Part shown: one piece after another, positions 52,524 to 61,550 of the stretch
Layout of the letters: each line of letters opens with the position of its first letter
Position numbering within the stretch: position 1 is the first letter of the stretch
From: Pseudomonas nunensis
GTDB taxonomy: Bacteria > Pseudomonadota > Gammaproteobacteria > Pseudomonadales > Pseudomonadaceae
Assembly: GCF_024296925.1 (NCBI RefSeq)
Contig: NZ_CP101125.1
Location: 1,800,501 to 1,864,500, forward strand
Direction: 5' to 3'
DNA length: 64,000 bases
Made by a program: the position numbers and the translations under genes
The notes under the pieces: generated by a model
Database searches by the model: none
Seen by the model: the letters and a program-made list of their open reading frames with translations, nothing else
Told to the model about the DNA's origin: nothing

Positions 52524-52568
52524 TGTGACGAATTGTTCGCATAATTTTAATGCGACGAATTAGTCGCA
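52524..52568. promoter_or_regulatory. Two tandem TetR operator palindromes
   Basis: TGTGACGAATTGTTCGCA (52524-52541) and TGCGACGAATTAGTCGCA (52551-52568) are two versions of one 18-bp dyad; the second has perfect TGCGAC/GTCGCA arms. They lie 27 bp apart. Confidence 0.75.
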
Positions 52569-52617
52569 TCTTAGCCCCGGCGCCGACAGGCGCTCAACCT
52601 GTAAACGGGAAGCACCC

Positions 52618-53274
52618 ATGACCACTATCACTTCGGCCCCTATGGCCTCGCTGATTGAACGTCTGTATGCAAAAGCCAATGCCGCCACCAGCCCGGTTTT
52701 CAACGACTTTTCCGCCGAGGACCGCGACCGCCTCATGCACAGCAAAACCGACTACCTCGAACTCTACGGACTGCTCAAAGACCTGTGGCTGCCGGTCTCG
52801 CGGGACACCGGAAAACTGCTGTACACCCTGGCGCGCAGCTCGAAGGCGCGGGCCATCGTCGAATTCGGCACCTCGTTCGGCCTTTCAACGTTGCACCTCG
52901 CCGCCGCGCTGCGGGACAACGGTGGCGGTGTGCTGATCAGCAGCGAATTCGAGCCGTCGAAGATCGCCCTGGCACGCCAACACCTCATCGAGGGCGGGGT
53001 CAGCGATCTGGTGGAGATTCGCGAGGGCGATGCACTCGTCACACTCGCAACCGGGCTGCCCGAGGCCATCGACTTGCTGCTGCTCGATGGCGCCAAAGCG
53101 CTTTATCGCGACGTCTTGGGTCTGGTAGAAAGTCGCCTCAAACCCGGCGCCCTGGTGATTGCCGACAACTCCGATTACTGCCCGGAATACCTGGCCTACG
53201 TGCGCTCGCCGGCAAACGGCTACCTGTCCCTGCCTTTCGGTGAAGACGTTGAACTGTCGATACGGCTGGGTTAA
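52618..53274 (+). CDS. SAM-dependent O-methyltransferase
   Basis: 218 residues. The SAM-binding motif is VEFGTSFGLSTLHLAAALRD. An acidic residue ends the second strand in ISSEFEPSK. LLLLDGAKALYRDVL and VIADNSDYCPEYLAYVR correspond to the later motifs of the class-I O-methyltransferase_3 family. The acceptor is unknown, probably a catechol-like or tailoring substrate. It is under the divergent TetR repressor. Confidence 0.83.
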   Translation: MTTITSAPMASLIERLYAKANAATSPVFNDFSAEDRDRLMHSKTDYLELYGLLKDLWLPVSRDTGKLLYTLARSSKARAIVEFGTSFGLSTLHLAAALRDNGGGVLISSEFEPSKIALARQHLIEGGVSDLVEIREGDALVTLATGLPEAIDLLLLDGAKALYRDVLGLVESRLKPGALVIADNSDYCPEYLAYVRSPANGYLSLPFGEDVELSIRLG

Positions 53275-53360
53275 CGCCTATCTGTTCAAAACCATCGCCG
53301 AGGTCATTGCTTGCAGCCCCGGCGTCACCTTTTGTCGCCTCGCCACCGATCACGCCTTTT

Positions 53361-53386
53361 AGGGTCTCTACTTGTAACTAGACCCT
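53361..53386. promoter_or_regulatory. Interrupted palindrome upstream of the cupin gene
   Basis: AGGGTCT-N12-AGACCCT, perfect 7-bp arms. The length and the ACTTGTAACTAG-type centre resemble operators of MerR-family regulators, but no such regulator is in the window. Confidence 0.4.
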
Positions 53387-53408
53387 ACAGGTCCACATGG
53401 AGCGCGCA

Positions 53409-53753
53409 ATGAACATCGAACCGGCGGCACCCGAAACGAAAGGCGTGACGGTGATGTTGCTGGCAACGATTGACCTCGGTCCCGAGATCGAGGGCATGGC
53501 GGGGCGCCAACTCAGAATGCGCAAGGTGACCATCGAGCCCGGAGGCGTCTTCGGGCCGCTGCACAACCACATCGACAGGCCGGGCACCGTCTACATCCTG
53601 CAAGGGACCATCACCGACCATCGCAATGGCGTCGCCACGGATTACGGGCCCGGAGTGGGTTGGCCCGAGGATCGGAATACTACCCACTGGCTCGAAAATA
53701 GAGGCTCGGAAACGGCGGTGGAGATCTCGGTCGATATCGTCAGGCAAGCCTGA
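53409..53753 (+). CDS. Cupin-domain protein
   Basis: 114 residues from MNIEPAAPE; GGAG 6 bases upstream supports this start, and an ATG at 53397 is the alternative. The cupin motifs are GPLHNHIDRPGTVYILQG (metal His residues) and TTHWLENRG. It is a small single-domain cupin, cytoplasmic, with unknown ligand. Confidence 0.82.
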   Translation: MNIEPAAPETKGVTVMLLATIDLGPEIEGMAGRQLRMRKVTIEPGGVFGPLHNHIDRPGTVYILQGTITDHRNGVATDYGPGVGWPEDRNTTHWLENRGSETAVEISVDIVRQA

Positions 53754-53875
53754 ACGCAGGGCTTTCCTGACCATTCGTTCAATCGATAGTCATCATCAAA
53801 AAATGCGAGTTCTGTTTTTTCCTCATCGGAGGAGGATAGCGACATACCGATCTCGCATCTGAAGGAATCTGCGCG

Positions 53876-54547
53876 ATGAGAATCTCAACTGTTTTAGCCC
53901 TTGTCGCCGTCCTCACCGGCGGTTTCGCTGCCACCGCACCGGCCTACGCCGCCGATCCACAGGCCTGCCATTTCCTGCCGATGGGGGACAGCAGCGCCGA
54001 GCTGAAGCATTCCCAATCGGTGGGTGTGCTCTACAGCGAAAACACCGTCAACACCCTCGAATACCTTGAGAACTATCACACCGTCGCGGTGAACGGCGGC
54101 AAAAACGCCGCGCTCGATTCGCGCATCAGCAACGCCTTTATCAAAAGCTCCGATCCAAAACTGGCGATCAACTGGCTGATGGGTTCTTTGCAGAAACAAT
54201 TCGCTTCGGTGACCGTCTACGACAACCTCGATGCCCTGGTCCAAGCCAAGCCGGACGTGGTGGTAATGCTCGACACCTACAACAGGCTGGTGAGCAAGCG
54301 TAACAACCAGGTTGAAGCGCGGTTCCTCGCCAAGTTCTACGACTCGAACCTGCAATACATCGGCCAGGCCGAAGGTGCCCGCGCACAGCAGATGCCTTCG
54401 GTGTGGGTGCATGGCAAAGCAGCGCCGGAGATTGCGGCGCAAATCGACCAGCAGACCGAGTTGCAAATGAATGCGTTGAAGCAGTTTGATGCGTCGCTCA
54501 AAGCGTTGGTGAAATCGGGCAATGGGGCTCAAGTGGCGACTAACTGA
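53876..54547 (+). CDS. Periplasmic hypothetical protein
   Basis: 223 residues with AAGGA 9 bases upstream. A signal peptide is clear (1-25, APAYAA). The mature protein has an alpha/beta pattern (VGVLYSENTVNTLEYLENYH, then VVVMLDTYNRLVS) and a helical C-terminus. I do not recognise the family. It lies 9 bp from the convergent kinase gene. Confidence 0.6.
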   Translation: MRISTVLALVAVLTGGFAATAPAYAADPQACHFLPMGDSSAELKHSQSVGVLYSENTVNTLEYLENYHTVAVNGGKNAALDSRISNAFIKSSDPKLAINWLMGSLQKQFASVTVYDNLDALVQAKPDVVVMLDTYNRLVSKRNNQVEARFLAKFYDSNLQYIGQAEGARAQQMPSVWVHGKAAPEIAAQIDQQTELQMNALKQFDASLKALVKSGNGAQVATN

Positions 54548-54555
54548 AGGGGCGA

Positions 54556-55908
54556 TTATTTGGCCACCCTTAACCAGACCGACACACTCAATCCACGGTG
54601 TTTCACCTCATCGGTGAACCCTAAATCGACCCGAGCCCCGGTGCGCTGCGCAATCGCCTGAACAATCGACAGCCCCAATCCGGAGCCAGCCTCGTCCGTC
54701 CCCAGGCTGCGATAAAACGGATCAAACACCCGCTCTCGCTCCTCCAGCGCAATCCCCGGCCCCGTGTCCTGGATTCGCAGCAGCGCCATGCCTTGATCCA
54801 TGCCCACCGAAAGGTCGATCCGGCCACCCTCAGGCGTATAGCGAATCGCGTTATCCACCAGGTTTTTGACCAGGGTCAGCAGGTCCGTTTCGTTGATCAG
54901 CACTTGCACGTCTTGCGTGCCTTCGACGCCAATGTCGAGGTGTTTGATCTCGGCCAGCGGCAGCAGATCTTCCAGTACTTGTCGGTAAACGTCATGCGCC
55001 GAAACCGGCGATGCCGGCAGGTTTGAGACGGATTGCGCCTTGGCCAGGTTCAGCAATTGATCGATCAGGTTTCTACCGCGCTCAATGCCCCGGCGCAGCG
55101 GCACCAGACGTTCATGGGCCAGAGGCGACATGTCGGCGGCAGCCAGGCGTTCGGCTTGCAAGGACAGGGCGGTCAGCGGCGAGCGCAGTTCGTGGGCCGC
55201 GTCGGCGACAAAACGGCGCTGGGTTTCCAGAGTGTTCGTCACGCGTGCCAGCAAGCGATTGATCGCCACCACAAAGGGGCGGATCTCGGTCGGCAGATGG
55301 CTCTCATCGACAGGATGCAGCTCCTGCTCGGAGCGCTGATCGATTTCCGAAGACAGCGCGGCGATGGGGCGAAACAGCTTGCGTACCAGATCGCCGACCA
55401 CCAGCAACAGCACCGGAAACAGAATCAGGAAGGGCAGCAGGCTGCGCCAGGCACTCTCGCGGGCGTCCTTGTCCCGGGCACCGGTTTCCTGGGCGACCGC
55501 AATACGCTCGCCACGGGCGGTGGTTTTTACCAGTACGCGAAAGGCCTCGCCGCCGACATTTACCGTGACCAAGCCATCGGCCAGTGTCGTGGGGAAGGGC
55601 AGCGGAGTCGCGTCATCATCGTTGCCGGAGGCTTTGCTGCCGTCGGCGAGGTACTGAATGATCACCCTCGATTCTTCGTCGTCACCGTCACTGATCTTGC
55701 CCACGGGGTATTGCAGCGTCATGTTTTGTCGGTCAAACAGCAAGGCCACCTGGCGCAAGGTGTCGTCCTGCATTTCGTGGGCCTCGTCGAAGGCGGAGAC
55801 GAAGGCGAAGATACCGGCCAGAATCGCAACAATCAGGATCGCCAGCGACAGGGTGACGGACAGCCTGAGTTGCACCGATTCACTCAAGCGTTTTTTGAAA
55901 CCATCCAT
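54556..55908 (-). CDS. Sensor histidine kinase (QseC/PmrB-like)
   Basis: 450 residues. Membrane helices lie at about 17-37 and 158-178, with a periplasmic loop rich in Asp (GDDEES). Then a HAMP-like linker, the HisKA box DAAHELRSPLTAL and the ATPase boxes NLVDNAIRYTPEG, DTGPGIALEE and GSGLGLSIV. It phosphorylates the response regulator whose gene overlaps it by 25 bp upstream. Confidence 0.92.
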   Translation of the reverse strand: MDGFKKRLSESVQLRLSVTLSLAILIVAILAGIFAFVSAFDEAHEMQDDTLRQVALLFDRQNMTLQYPVGKISDGDDEESRVIIQYLADGSKASGNDDDATPLPFPTTLADGLVTVNVGGEAFRVLVKTTARGERIAVAQETGARDKDARESAWRSLLPFLILFPVLLLVVGDLVRKLFRPIAALSSEIDQRSEQELHPVDESHLPTEIRPFVVAINRLLARVTNTLETQRRFVADAAHELRSPLTALSLQAERLAAADMSPLAHERLVPLRRGIERGRNLIDQLLNLAKAQSVSNLPASPVSAHDVYRQVLEDLLPLAEIKHLDIGVEGTQDVQVLINETDLLTLVKNLVDNAIRYTPEGGRIDLSVGMDQGMALLRIQDTGPGIALEERERVFDPFYRSLGTDEAGSGLGLSIVQAIAQRTGARVDLGFTDEVKHRGLSVSVWLRVAK

Positions 55909-56549
55909 CCCATTCCCCTGACGTTCTTGATGACGTGGTTGCCCAACTTGCGCCGCAGGGCATGGATCAGAAACTCCACCGCGTTACTTTCCACTTCATT
56001 GCCCCAGCCATAGAGACGGTCTTCGAGCTCGCTGCGCGAAAGGATCGCCCCTGGCCGGATCAGCAACGCCTGCAGCAAGGCGAATTCGCGGCTGGAGAGT
56101 TGCACCCCGGAATGCTCCGCCGTCGAGGCTTCCTTGGAAACAAGGTCCAGGGACACCACGCCGTTGTCGAGCACCGACAGTGCGCTGCCACCCTTGCGCC
56201 TCAGAACGGCGCGCATGCGGGCGAGTAACTCGGCCATATCGAAGGGCTTGAGCAGGTAATCGTCCGCGCCGCCATCTAGGCCGCGCAATCGGTCGTCGAG
56301 GCTGTCCCGGGCGGTGATGATCAGCAGTGGCACGGGATTGTTGTTGGCGCGGATGTGGGTCAGGACCTCCTGGCCGTCCTTGCCGGGCAGGCCCAGGTCC
56401 AGCAGCACCAGATCGTAGTGTTGCGTTTCCAACGCCGCGAGTGCGATAAGGCCGTTTTTCACCCAGTCGGCGGCGTAGCTCGCATCGTTCAGTGCGCCGT
56501 GGATCGCATCGCCAATCATCGGGTCGTCTTCGATTAGCAATATCCGCAT
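55884..56549 (-). CDS. OmpR-family response regulator (QseB/PmrA-like)
   Basis: 221 residues from MRILLIEDDPM. The receiver has the phospho-Asp in LVLLDLGLPGKDG and Lys in LLKPFDMAELLA. The C-terminal winged helix has LSSREFALLQALL and SNAVEFLIHALRRKLG. It probably controls its own operon, including the lipoprotein and membrane-protein genes upstream. Confidence 0.92.
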   Translation of the reverse strand: MRILLIEDDPMIGDAIHGALNDASYAADWVKNGLIALAALETQHYDLVLLDLGLPGKDGQEVLTHIRANNNPVPLLIITARDSLDDRLRGLDGGADDYLLKPFDMAELLARMRAVLRRKGGSALSVLDNGVVSLDLVSKEASTAEHSGVQLSSREFALLQALLIRPGAILSRSELEDRLYGWGNEVESNAVEFLIHALRRKLGNHVIKNVRGMGWMVSKNA

Positions 56550-56618
56550 GTCCCGCTCCGACAAAAGAAAGGCGCGAGGGCATGACCCTCGCGCCTGTAT
56601 TGAAGCACCTGTGCTTGG

Positions 56619-57053
56619 TTACTGCTTTGCTTTCAGCGAATCGAACGCCTTCAACAGTTCATCCATCATGGCTTTGCAGTCGCTCTGCTGTGGCGTGTTG
56701 GCGCGCAAGGCGTCGAGGGCGCGGTCGATGGCTTTGTCCACCACATGCCAGTCGCTCGCGGCGCGCGGCTTGAGGCCTGCTTCCGCCGAATCCCAGCTCG
56801 TTTCCAGGTCCTTGATCCGCGCTTTTGCGGCCGGCAGATCGTTTTTGTCGACGAGGCCGGCAACGTCGGCGGCGATGCTGCGGAACTCGGACAAGTCGCC
56901 CAATTCAGACCCTGAGCTTTGAGTCATTTCGACCGCCGAGGTCGTACCGGCCTTGGGCTTGTCGGCCGGTTTCGAGCAGCCGGTGGCGATGCTCAGCAAG
57001 AAAATGGCCGAGACGATGCAAACGTGACGAATAAGGTTTTGAACGTGGCGCAT
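56619..57053 (-). CDS. Hypothetical lipoprotein
   Basis: 144 residues. A lipoprotein signal with lipobox SIATGC puts the lipidated Cys at residue 26. The mature part is helical ([31 protein letters not shown]). It lies between the two-component genes and the membrane-protein gene, all on one strand, and may be part of the same sensing system. Family not recognised. Confidence 0.7.
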   Translation of the reverse strand: MRHVQNLIRHVCIVSAIFLLSIATGCSKPADKPKAGTTSAVEMTQSSGSELGDLSEFRSIAADVAGLVDKNDLPAAKARIKDLETSWDSAEAGLKPRAASDWHVVDKAIDRALDALRANTPQQSDCKAMMDELLKAFDSLKAKQ

Positions 57054-57071
57054 GGTGATTCCTTGATGAAG

Positions 57072-57836
57072 TTATTGAGTGATGGTTTTACGATTGCCGA
57101 CGCTGATTTGCGCCACGGCGACCAGGATGACGATGACGCATAGGAACAGTGCGCTGGTCCAGGTGGCGCCCATGCCGAGGCCACCATAGGTTTTGGCCTG
57201 GGTCAGCAAGTCGCCGAGGGAGGCGCCGAACGGTCGGGTCAGGATGTAGGCGATCCAGAAGGTCAGCACCACATTGCCGCCCAGGCGCCAGGCCAAAAGG
57301 GTAGCGGCAATCAACGCGCCGAAAATCATGGCGCCCACGGTGAAGCCCAGGCCCAGTGCTTCGGTGGCCAGATCGCCCGCCGCCGTGCCGAGGGCGAAGG
57401 TGCAGAGCACGGTCGCCCAATAGAACAACTCCCGTCGTGGCGTGACGATTTCGCGAATCGACAGGTTGTGTTCCACCCGGTACCAGACCCAAAAGTTGAC
57501 CGCCAGCAACACCGAAAAAACCGCTGTGCTGGTGTAAAGGCTGACGTCGAGCATGTCGGTCAGGATGTCGGTGATTTGCGTGCCGACGATGCTCACCAGC
57601 ACTACGGTCAGCCAATAGATCCAAGGGGTGTAGGCCTTGGTGCGCAGTTGGCAGAACAAGGCGATCGCCAGCAGCATGGCCATGCCGAGGCTGGTCCAGC
57701 CTGCGCCGAGGCCGGCATCAACGGCCAAAAAATCCGCGCCGGTTTCACCCACGGTCGTGGACATGATCTTGATCACCCAGAATGACAGCGTCACCTCGGG
57801 GACCTTGTTGAGCCAGCCGGCCAGTGTCGGATTCAT
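57072..57836 (-). CDS. COG4705-type integral membrane protein
   Basis: 254 residues with about eight helices. The segment VPEVTLSFWVIKIMSTTVGE near the N-terminus and LFYWATVLCTFALGTAAGDL in the second half are two versions of one motif, so the protein has an internal duplication, as in the COG4705 family of membrane proteins. Function unknown. It heads the gene string that runs through the lipoprotein into the response regulator and kinase. Confidence 0.75.
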   Translation of the reverse strand: MNPTLAGWLNKVPEVTLSFWVIKIMSTTVGETGADFLAVDAGLGAGWTSLGMAMLLAIALFCQLRTKAYTPWIYWLTVVLVSIVGTQITDILTDMLDVSLYTSTAVFSVLLAVNFWVWYRVEHNLSIREIVTPRRELFYWATVLCTFALGTAAGDLATEALGLGFTVGAMIFGALIAATLLAWRLGGNVVLTFWIAYILTRPFGASLGDLLTQAKTYGGLGMGATWTSALFLCVIVILVAVAQISVGNRKTITQ

Positions 57837-58000
57837 GTGGATTGTCTCTCCTGAGCAAGTGCTTTAAGTGCGTAAGGGAGAGGCTACGGGCCGAAACTTA
57901 GCTGGGACTGAGGCGCGGAAAATGAATTGATGAAACCCTCGATTGTGTTTGCGTGGTGCTTTGGCTAATCTCGCACAAACCCGCAAAAACAGGCATTACC

Positions 58001-58792
58001 ATGCAAGACCATTCCATTGCCGAACTGCCTTCCCTGCGCCGACAAAAAATCCTGTTGATCCTCGAACGTGACGGCAAGGTCATGGCGTCTGAGTTGAGCC
58101 AGCATTTTGCCGTGTCCGAAGACACCATCCGCCGCGATCTGGCCGAGCTGGACGGCGCCGGCCTGGTGCAACGTGTGCACGGCGGTGCGTTGCCGCGTCC
58201 CAAGGACACCGGCAAGGATTTCTTCACCCGGGTCAGCGAAACCGATGAGGTGAAAACCCACTTGGCACAACTCGCGGCAGGGTACGTGAAGGATGGCCAG
58301 ATCGTGATTTTCGACTCAGGCTCGACGACGTTGCAGGTCGCCCGTTCGCTGCCCTCCGACATCAGCATTACCGCTGTCACCGCCTCGCCGATCATCGCGA
58401 TTGCGTTGGCCGAGTTCAAAGGCATCAAGGTGATTTTGGCCGGTGGTCAGCTTAATCCGGCGACGATGTGCGCCAGCGGGCAAGAAACGTTGCGCCTGCT
58501 TCAGGGAATCAAGGCGGATCTGCTGTTCACCGGGGTTTGCGCGATTCACCCTGAGGTTGGCATCAGCTCTCTGCATTTCGACGAGGTGCCGGTGAAACAG
58601 GCGATGCTCGACAGCGCCGCGCATGTGGTGGCCGTGAGCATGGCGGACAAGCTGGGCGCGGTGGAGCCGTTTGTCGTGGCGCCTTGCCGACGCATCCAGA
58701 CGCTGATCACCGAACGGCATCTGGCCTCGGGCAATGTCGAGGATTACCAGCGATTGGGCATCGAAGTGGTGCAGGTCGACGCGGCGGTTTAG
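58001..58792 (+). CDS. DeoR-family transcriptional regulator
   Basis: 263 residues from MQDHSIAELPSL. DeoR-type HTH: ERDGKVMASELSQHFAVSED, then TIRRDLAELDGAGLVQRVHG. The sensor domain has IFDSGSTTLQVAR and VTASPIIAIALAE, the sugar-phosphate-binding pattern. Regulated sugar genes are not in the window. Its stop overlaps the convergent receiver gene by 4 bp. Confidence 0.9.
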   Translation: MQDHSIAELPSLRRQKILLILERDGKVMASELSQHFAVSEDTIRRDLAELDGAGLVQRVHGGALPRPKDTGKDFFTRVSETDEVKTHLAQLAAGYVKDGQIVIFDSGSTTLQVARSLPSDISITAVTASPIIAIALAEFKGIKVILAGGQLNPATMCASGQETLRLLQGIKADLLFTGVCAIHPEVGISSLHFDEVPVKQAMLDSAAHVVAVSMADKLGAVEPFVVAPCRRIQTLITERHLASGNVEDYQRLGIEVVQVDAAV

Positions 58793-59235
58793 CGCTGACG
58801 CAGCAGGTCGATTTGCTCGGCCGGTATCAGCGTCCTCAAGGTTTTGTACAAGGCGCGGGTTTCCAGCAGGTTCCACACCCGCAGCATGGTTTCCAGCGCA
58901 TCCAGCGGTTTGCTGATGAAGTCCTTGGCTCCTAGTGCCAAGGCGCGCAGGCGCGTATCGCGAGTGGCGTCGGCGGTGAGCACGAGGATCGGCAGGTATT
59001 CGCCGCTCGGGATACGCCGGTTGAGTTGTTCCAGCACGGCAAAGCCGTCGAACTCCGGCATGTGCAGGTCGAGAATCACCAGGTCCGGCTCGAAGCTGTT
59101 GAACAGGTCCAGGGTGCGCAGCGGCTGGGTGCTGCTCAGGACATTGGTCAGCCCTTCGCGCACCAGCAATTGCTCTACCAAGTCGAGATTGGGACGTTGG
59201 TCGTCGATGATCAGAATACGCAGGTCGGTGTTCAC
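58789..59235 (-). CDS. Stand-alone receiver (response regulator)
   Basis: 148 residues from a GTG that overlaps the hybrid-kinase stop by 4 bp (GTGA). Receiver core: ILIIDDQRPNLDLVEQLL, phospho-Asp in LVILDLHMPEFDG, then VLTADAT and FISKPLDALE. The C-terminal helix has no DNA-binding domain. It should be the last step of the hybrid kinase, or pass a signal by protein contact. Confidence 0.88.
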   Translation of the reverse strand: MNTDLRILIIDDQRPNLDLVEQLLVREGLTNVLSSTQPLRTLDLFNSFEPDLVILDLHMPEFDGFAVLEQLNRRIPSGEYLPILVLTADATRDTRLRALALGAKDFISKPLDALETMLRVWNLLETRALYKTLRTLIPAEQIDLLRQR

Positions 59236-61550
59236 GCGGGCTCCGGGAAGTACTGGTCGAGGTGGGCGAGGAACGAAGGGATGTGAATCGGTTTGGTCAG
59301 CACCGCTGTCGCACCCGCGTCGCACAAGGCCAGACGGGTGAGGTCGCTGGCGTCGGCAGTGATCATCAGCACCGGGGTGGTCCGGGTGATCGCGGACTGG
59401 CGCAGGCGCTGCAACACGTTCAGCCCGTCGATGTCCGGCAGCGAAACGTCCAGCAGAATCAGTTGCGGAGCATGTTGCGCGGCCAGGTCCAGCCCCAGTT
59501 GTCCTTGCATGCTCGACAGCAGTTTTATCCCGGGTCGGCGTTGCAGCAAGGTTTCGATCAGCGCCAGGCTGGAGAGGTTGTCTTCGATGCACAGCACCTT
59601 GCCCTGGACCTGAGGGCCGGGGAGCAGCGGCCGGTTATCGATGGGCGCAACCACGGCCCCGACGGTTTCCTGCAACTGCACAAATGGCAGCTCCAGGGTA
59701 AATCGCGAGCCGGCGCCGGGTTGGCTTTGCACGGTCAGGCTGCCGCTCATCATTTCCAGCAGGCTCTTGCTCAGCGCCAGGCCAAGGCCACTGCCTTCCA
59801 CGTTCGGGTCGGCTTCCAGGCGCTCGAACGGCTTGAACAATTGACCCAGGCGATCAGCCGCAATGCCCTTGCCGGTGTCGCAAACCGTCACGGCGATGCG
59901 CTGTTGATCAACCTCGATCTCAATGCTCACCTGACCCTCGGGCCGGTTGTACTTGATCGCGTTAGACAACAAGTTCAACAACACTTGGGTCAGGCGCTGT
60001 CGATCAGCGACGATCCCGCTGTCGGCGGCCAGCGTCGGCAAAGGCGCCAGGAGGATGCCGGCATCGGTGGCCATCGGCGAGACCAGCGTCAGGGCTTCTT
60101 GCAGGGCGATCGCCAAGGGCACCGATTCGATGTTCAGCGGCAGGCGTCCGGCTTCGATCTTGGCGATGTCCAGCACTTCGTTGATCAGGGTCAGCAGGTG
60201 CTGGCCCGCGCGCAGGATGTGCCCGATCTGCGCCTTTTGCCCGGCGGGGGAATCCATGTCCAAGAGTTGCGCAAAGCCCAGGATCGAGTTCAGCGGCGTG
60301 CGCAGTTCGTGGCTCATGCGTGACAGGAATTCGCTTTTGGCCCGGCTGGCGCGTTCGGCTTCTTCGCGAGCCGTGCGCAAGGCAATCTCGGCGGCGCGGC
60401 GGTCAGTGATGTCGCGAGTGATCTTGGAGAACCCGCGCAGGGCGCCCGTGCTGTCGTACTGCGCGGTGATCACCACGCTGGCCCAGAAGCGACTGCCATC
60501 CTGGCGACAGCGCCAGGCCTCTTCCATGTAATGCCCGTCGCGGGTGGCCTCACGCAGCGCCATGTCGGGGTGTTGCGGGCATTCTTCCGGCAGGTAGAAC
60601 ACCGAGAAATGCTGACCGAGGATTTCCTGCTCGGTGTAACCCTTGATCCGCTCGGCGCCGGCATTCCAACTGGTGACATAGCCCGCCTTATCGAGGGCGA
60701 AAATCCCGTAGTCCTTCACGCCATCGATGATCAGTCGCAAACGCTCTTCATTTTCGCGCAGTGCCCGCTCGCGTTCAGCCAACAGCATTCCGGCTTCTAC
60801 CAAGCGGGTGCCCAGCTGACCAATCTCATCGTTTTCTGGCGGCTGCGGCAGCAAGGGTTGGCCGATGGCCAGGCGTTGCGCATTGCCCTGGACTTTCTGC
60901 ACCCTGGCGACGATGCCTTTGGACAAAAACAACACGGCGACAATTGCACCAAACAGCCCGCAGATGGCGGCCAGCCAGGTGGACAGCAATAAACGTTGGC
61001 GAGTCTCGGCCGCAGCCGCCGTGCGCTCGGCCAGCAAAGAGTCCTCCAGGGTGAGCATGGTGCGGATGTGCTCGCGCAACTGGTCGAGAATGTACTTGTT
61101 GTTAATCAGGATCGTGGTGATTGCTTCGGGGGTTTCATGGCGTTCGCTGAGCATGTCCTCCAGACCGTCGACCTTGCTGTTGATCAGCGGCGTGATGGCG
61201 ATGAGTTGTGCGCGCACCCGCTCATCGCGCACGTTTCGGTCGAGCCGGCGCAGCGCCGATTCAATCAACGGCTTGGCGTTCAGGTAGCCCGGCAGGAAGT
61301 CCTCACGGCGTGTCAGCAAGTAACCGCGTACGCTGGCGGCCGCCTCGGCAAGCAGGGTGTGCACGGTCTGGATGTCGCCTTGCACCAGCAATACCCGGCG
61401 CACGTCTTCTTCGGCGCGCGCGGTCTGGCGTTCGGTGATGTAAATCAGCACCAGCGACAGCAACAGCACCACCAACGGCAGGGAAATCACCACCAGGGCC
61501 TTGCCCCGTAGCGGCAGGTCGGCCCAGCGTCTGGCGTAAAACACCTTCAT
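59232..61550 (-). CDS. Hybrid sensor kinase: CHASE3-HAMP-PAS-HisKA-HATPase-REC
   Basis: 772 residues. A helix at about 18-40, a periplasmic four-helix CHASE3 domain to about 185 (AAASVRGYLLTRREDFLPGY), a second helix at about 188-210, HAMP, then a PAS domain (DYGIFALDKAGYVTSWNAGA). HisKA box RMSHELRTPLNSILG, ATPase boxes NLLSNAIKYNRPEG and GSGLGLALSK, and a C-terminal receiver with phospho-Asp in LILLDVSLPDIDG. Third gene of a four-gene signalling operon. Confidence 0.93.
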   Translation of the reverse strand: MKVFYARRWADLPLRGKALVVISLPLVVLLLSLVLIYITERQTARAEEDVRRVLLVQGDIQTVHTLLAEAAASVRGYLLTRREDFLPGYLNAKPLIESALRRLDRNVRDERVRAQLIAITPLINSKVDGLEDMLSERHETPEAITTILINNKYILDQLREHIRTMLTLEDSLLAERTAAAAETRQRLLLSTWLAAICGLFGAIVAVLFLSKGIVARVQKVQGNAQRLAIGQPLLPQPPENDEIGQLGTRLVEAGMLLAERERALRENEERLRLIIDGVKDYGIFALDKAGYVTSWNAGAERIKGYTEQEILGQHFSVFYLPEECPQHPDMALREATRDGHYMEEAWRCRQDGSRFWASVVITAQYDSTGALRGFSKITRDITDRRAAEIALRTAREEAERASRAKSEFLSRMSHELRTPLNSILGFAQLLDMDSPAGQKAQIGHILRAGQHLLTLINEVLDIAKIEAGRLPLNIESVPLAIALQEALTLVSPMATDAGILLAPLPTLAADSGIVADRQRLTQVLLNLLSNAIKYNRPEGQVSIEIEVDQQRIAVTVCDTGKGIAADRLGQLFKPFERLEADPNVEGSGLGLALSKSLLEMMSGSLTVQSQPGAGSRFTLELPFVQLQETVGAVVAPIDNRPLLPGPQVQGKVLCIEDNLSSLALIETLLQRRPGIKLLSSMQGQLGLDLAAQHAPQLILLDVSLPDIDGLNVLQRLRQSAITRTTPVLMITADASDLTRLALCDAGATAVLTKPIHIPSFLAHLDQYFPEPA

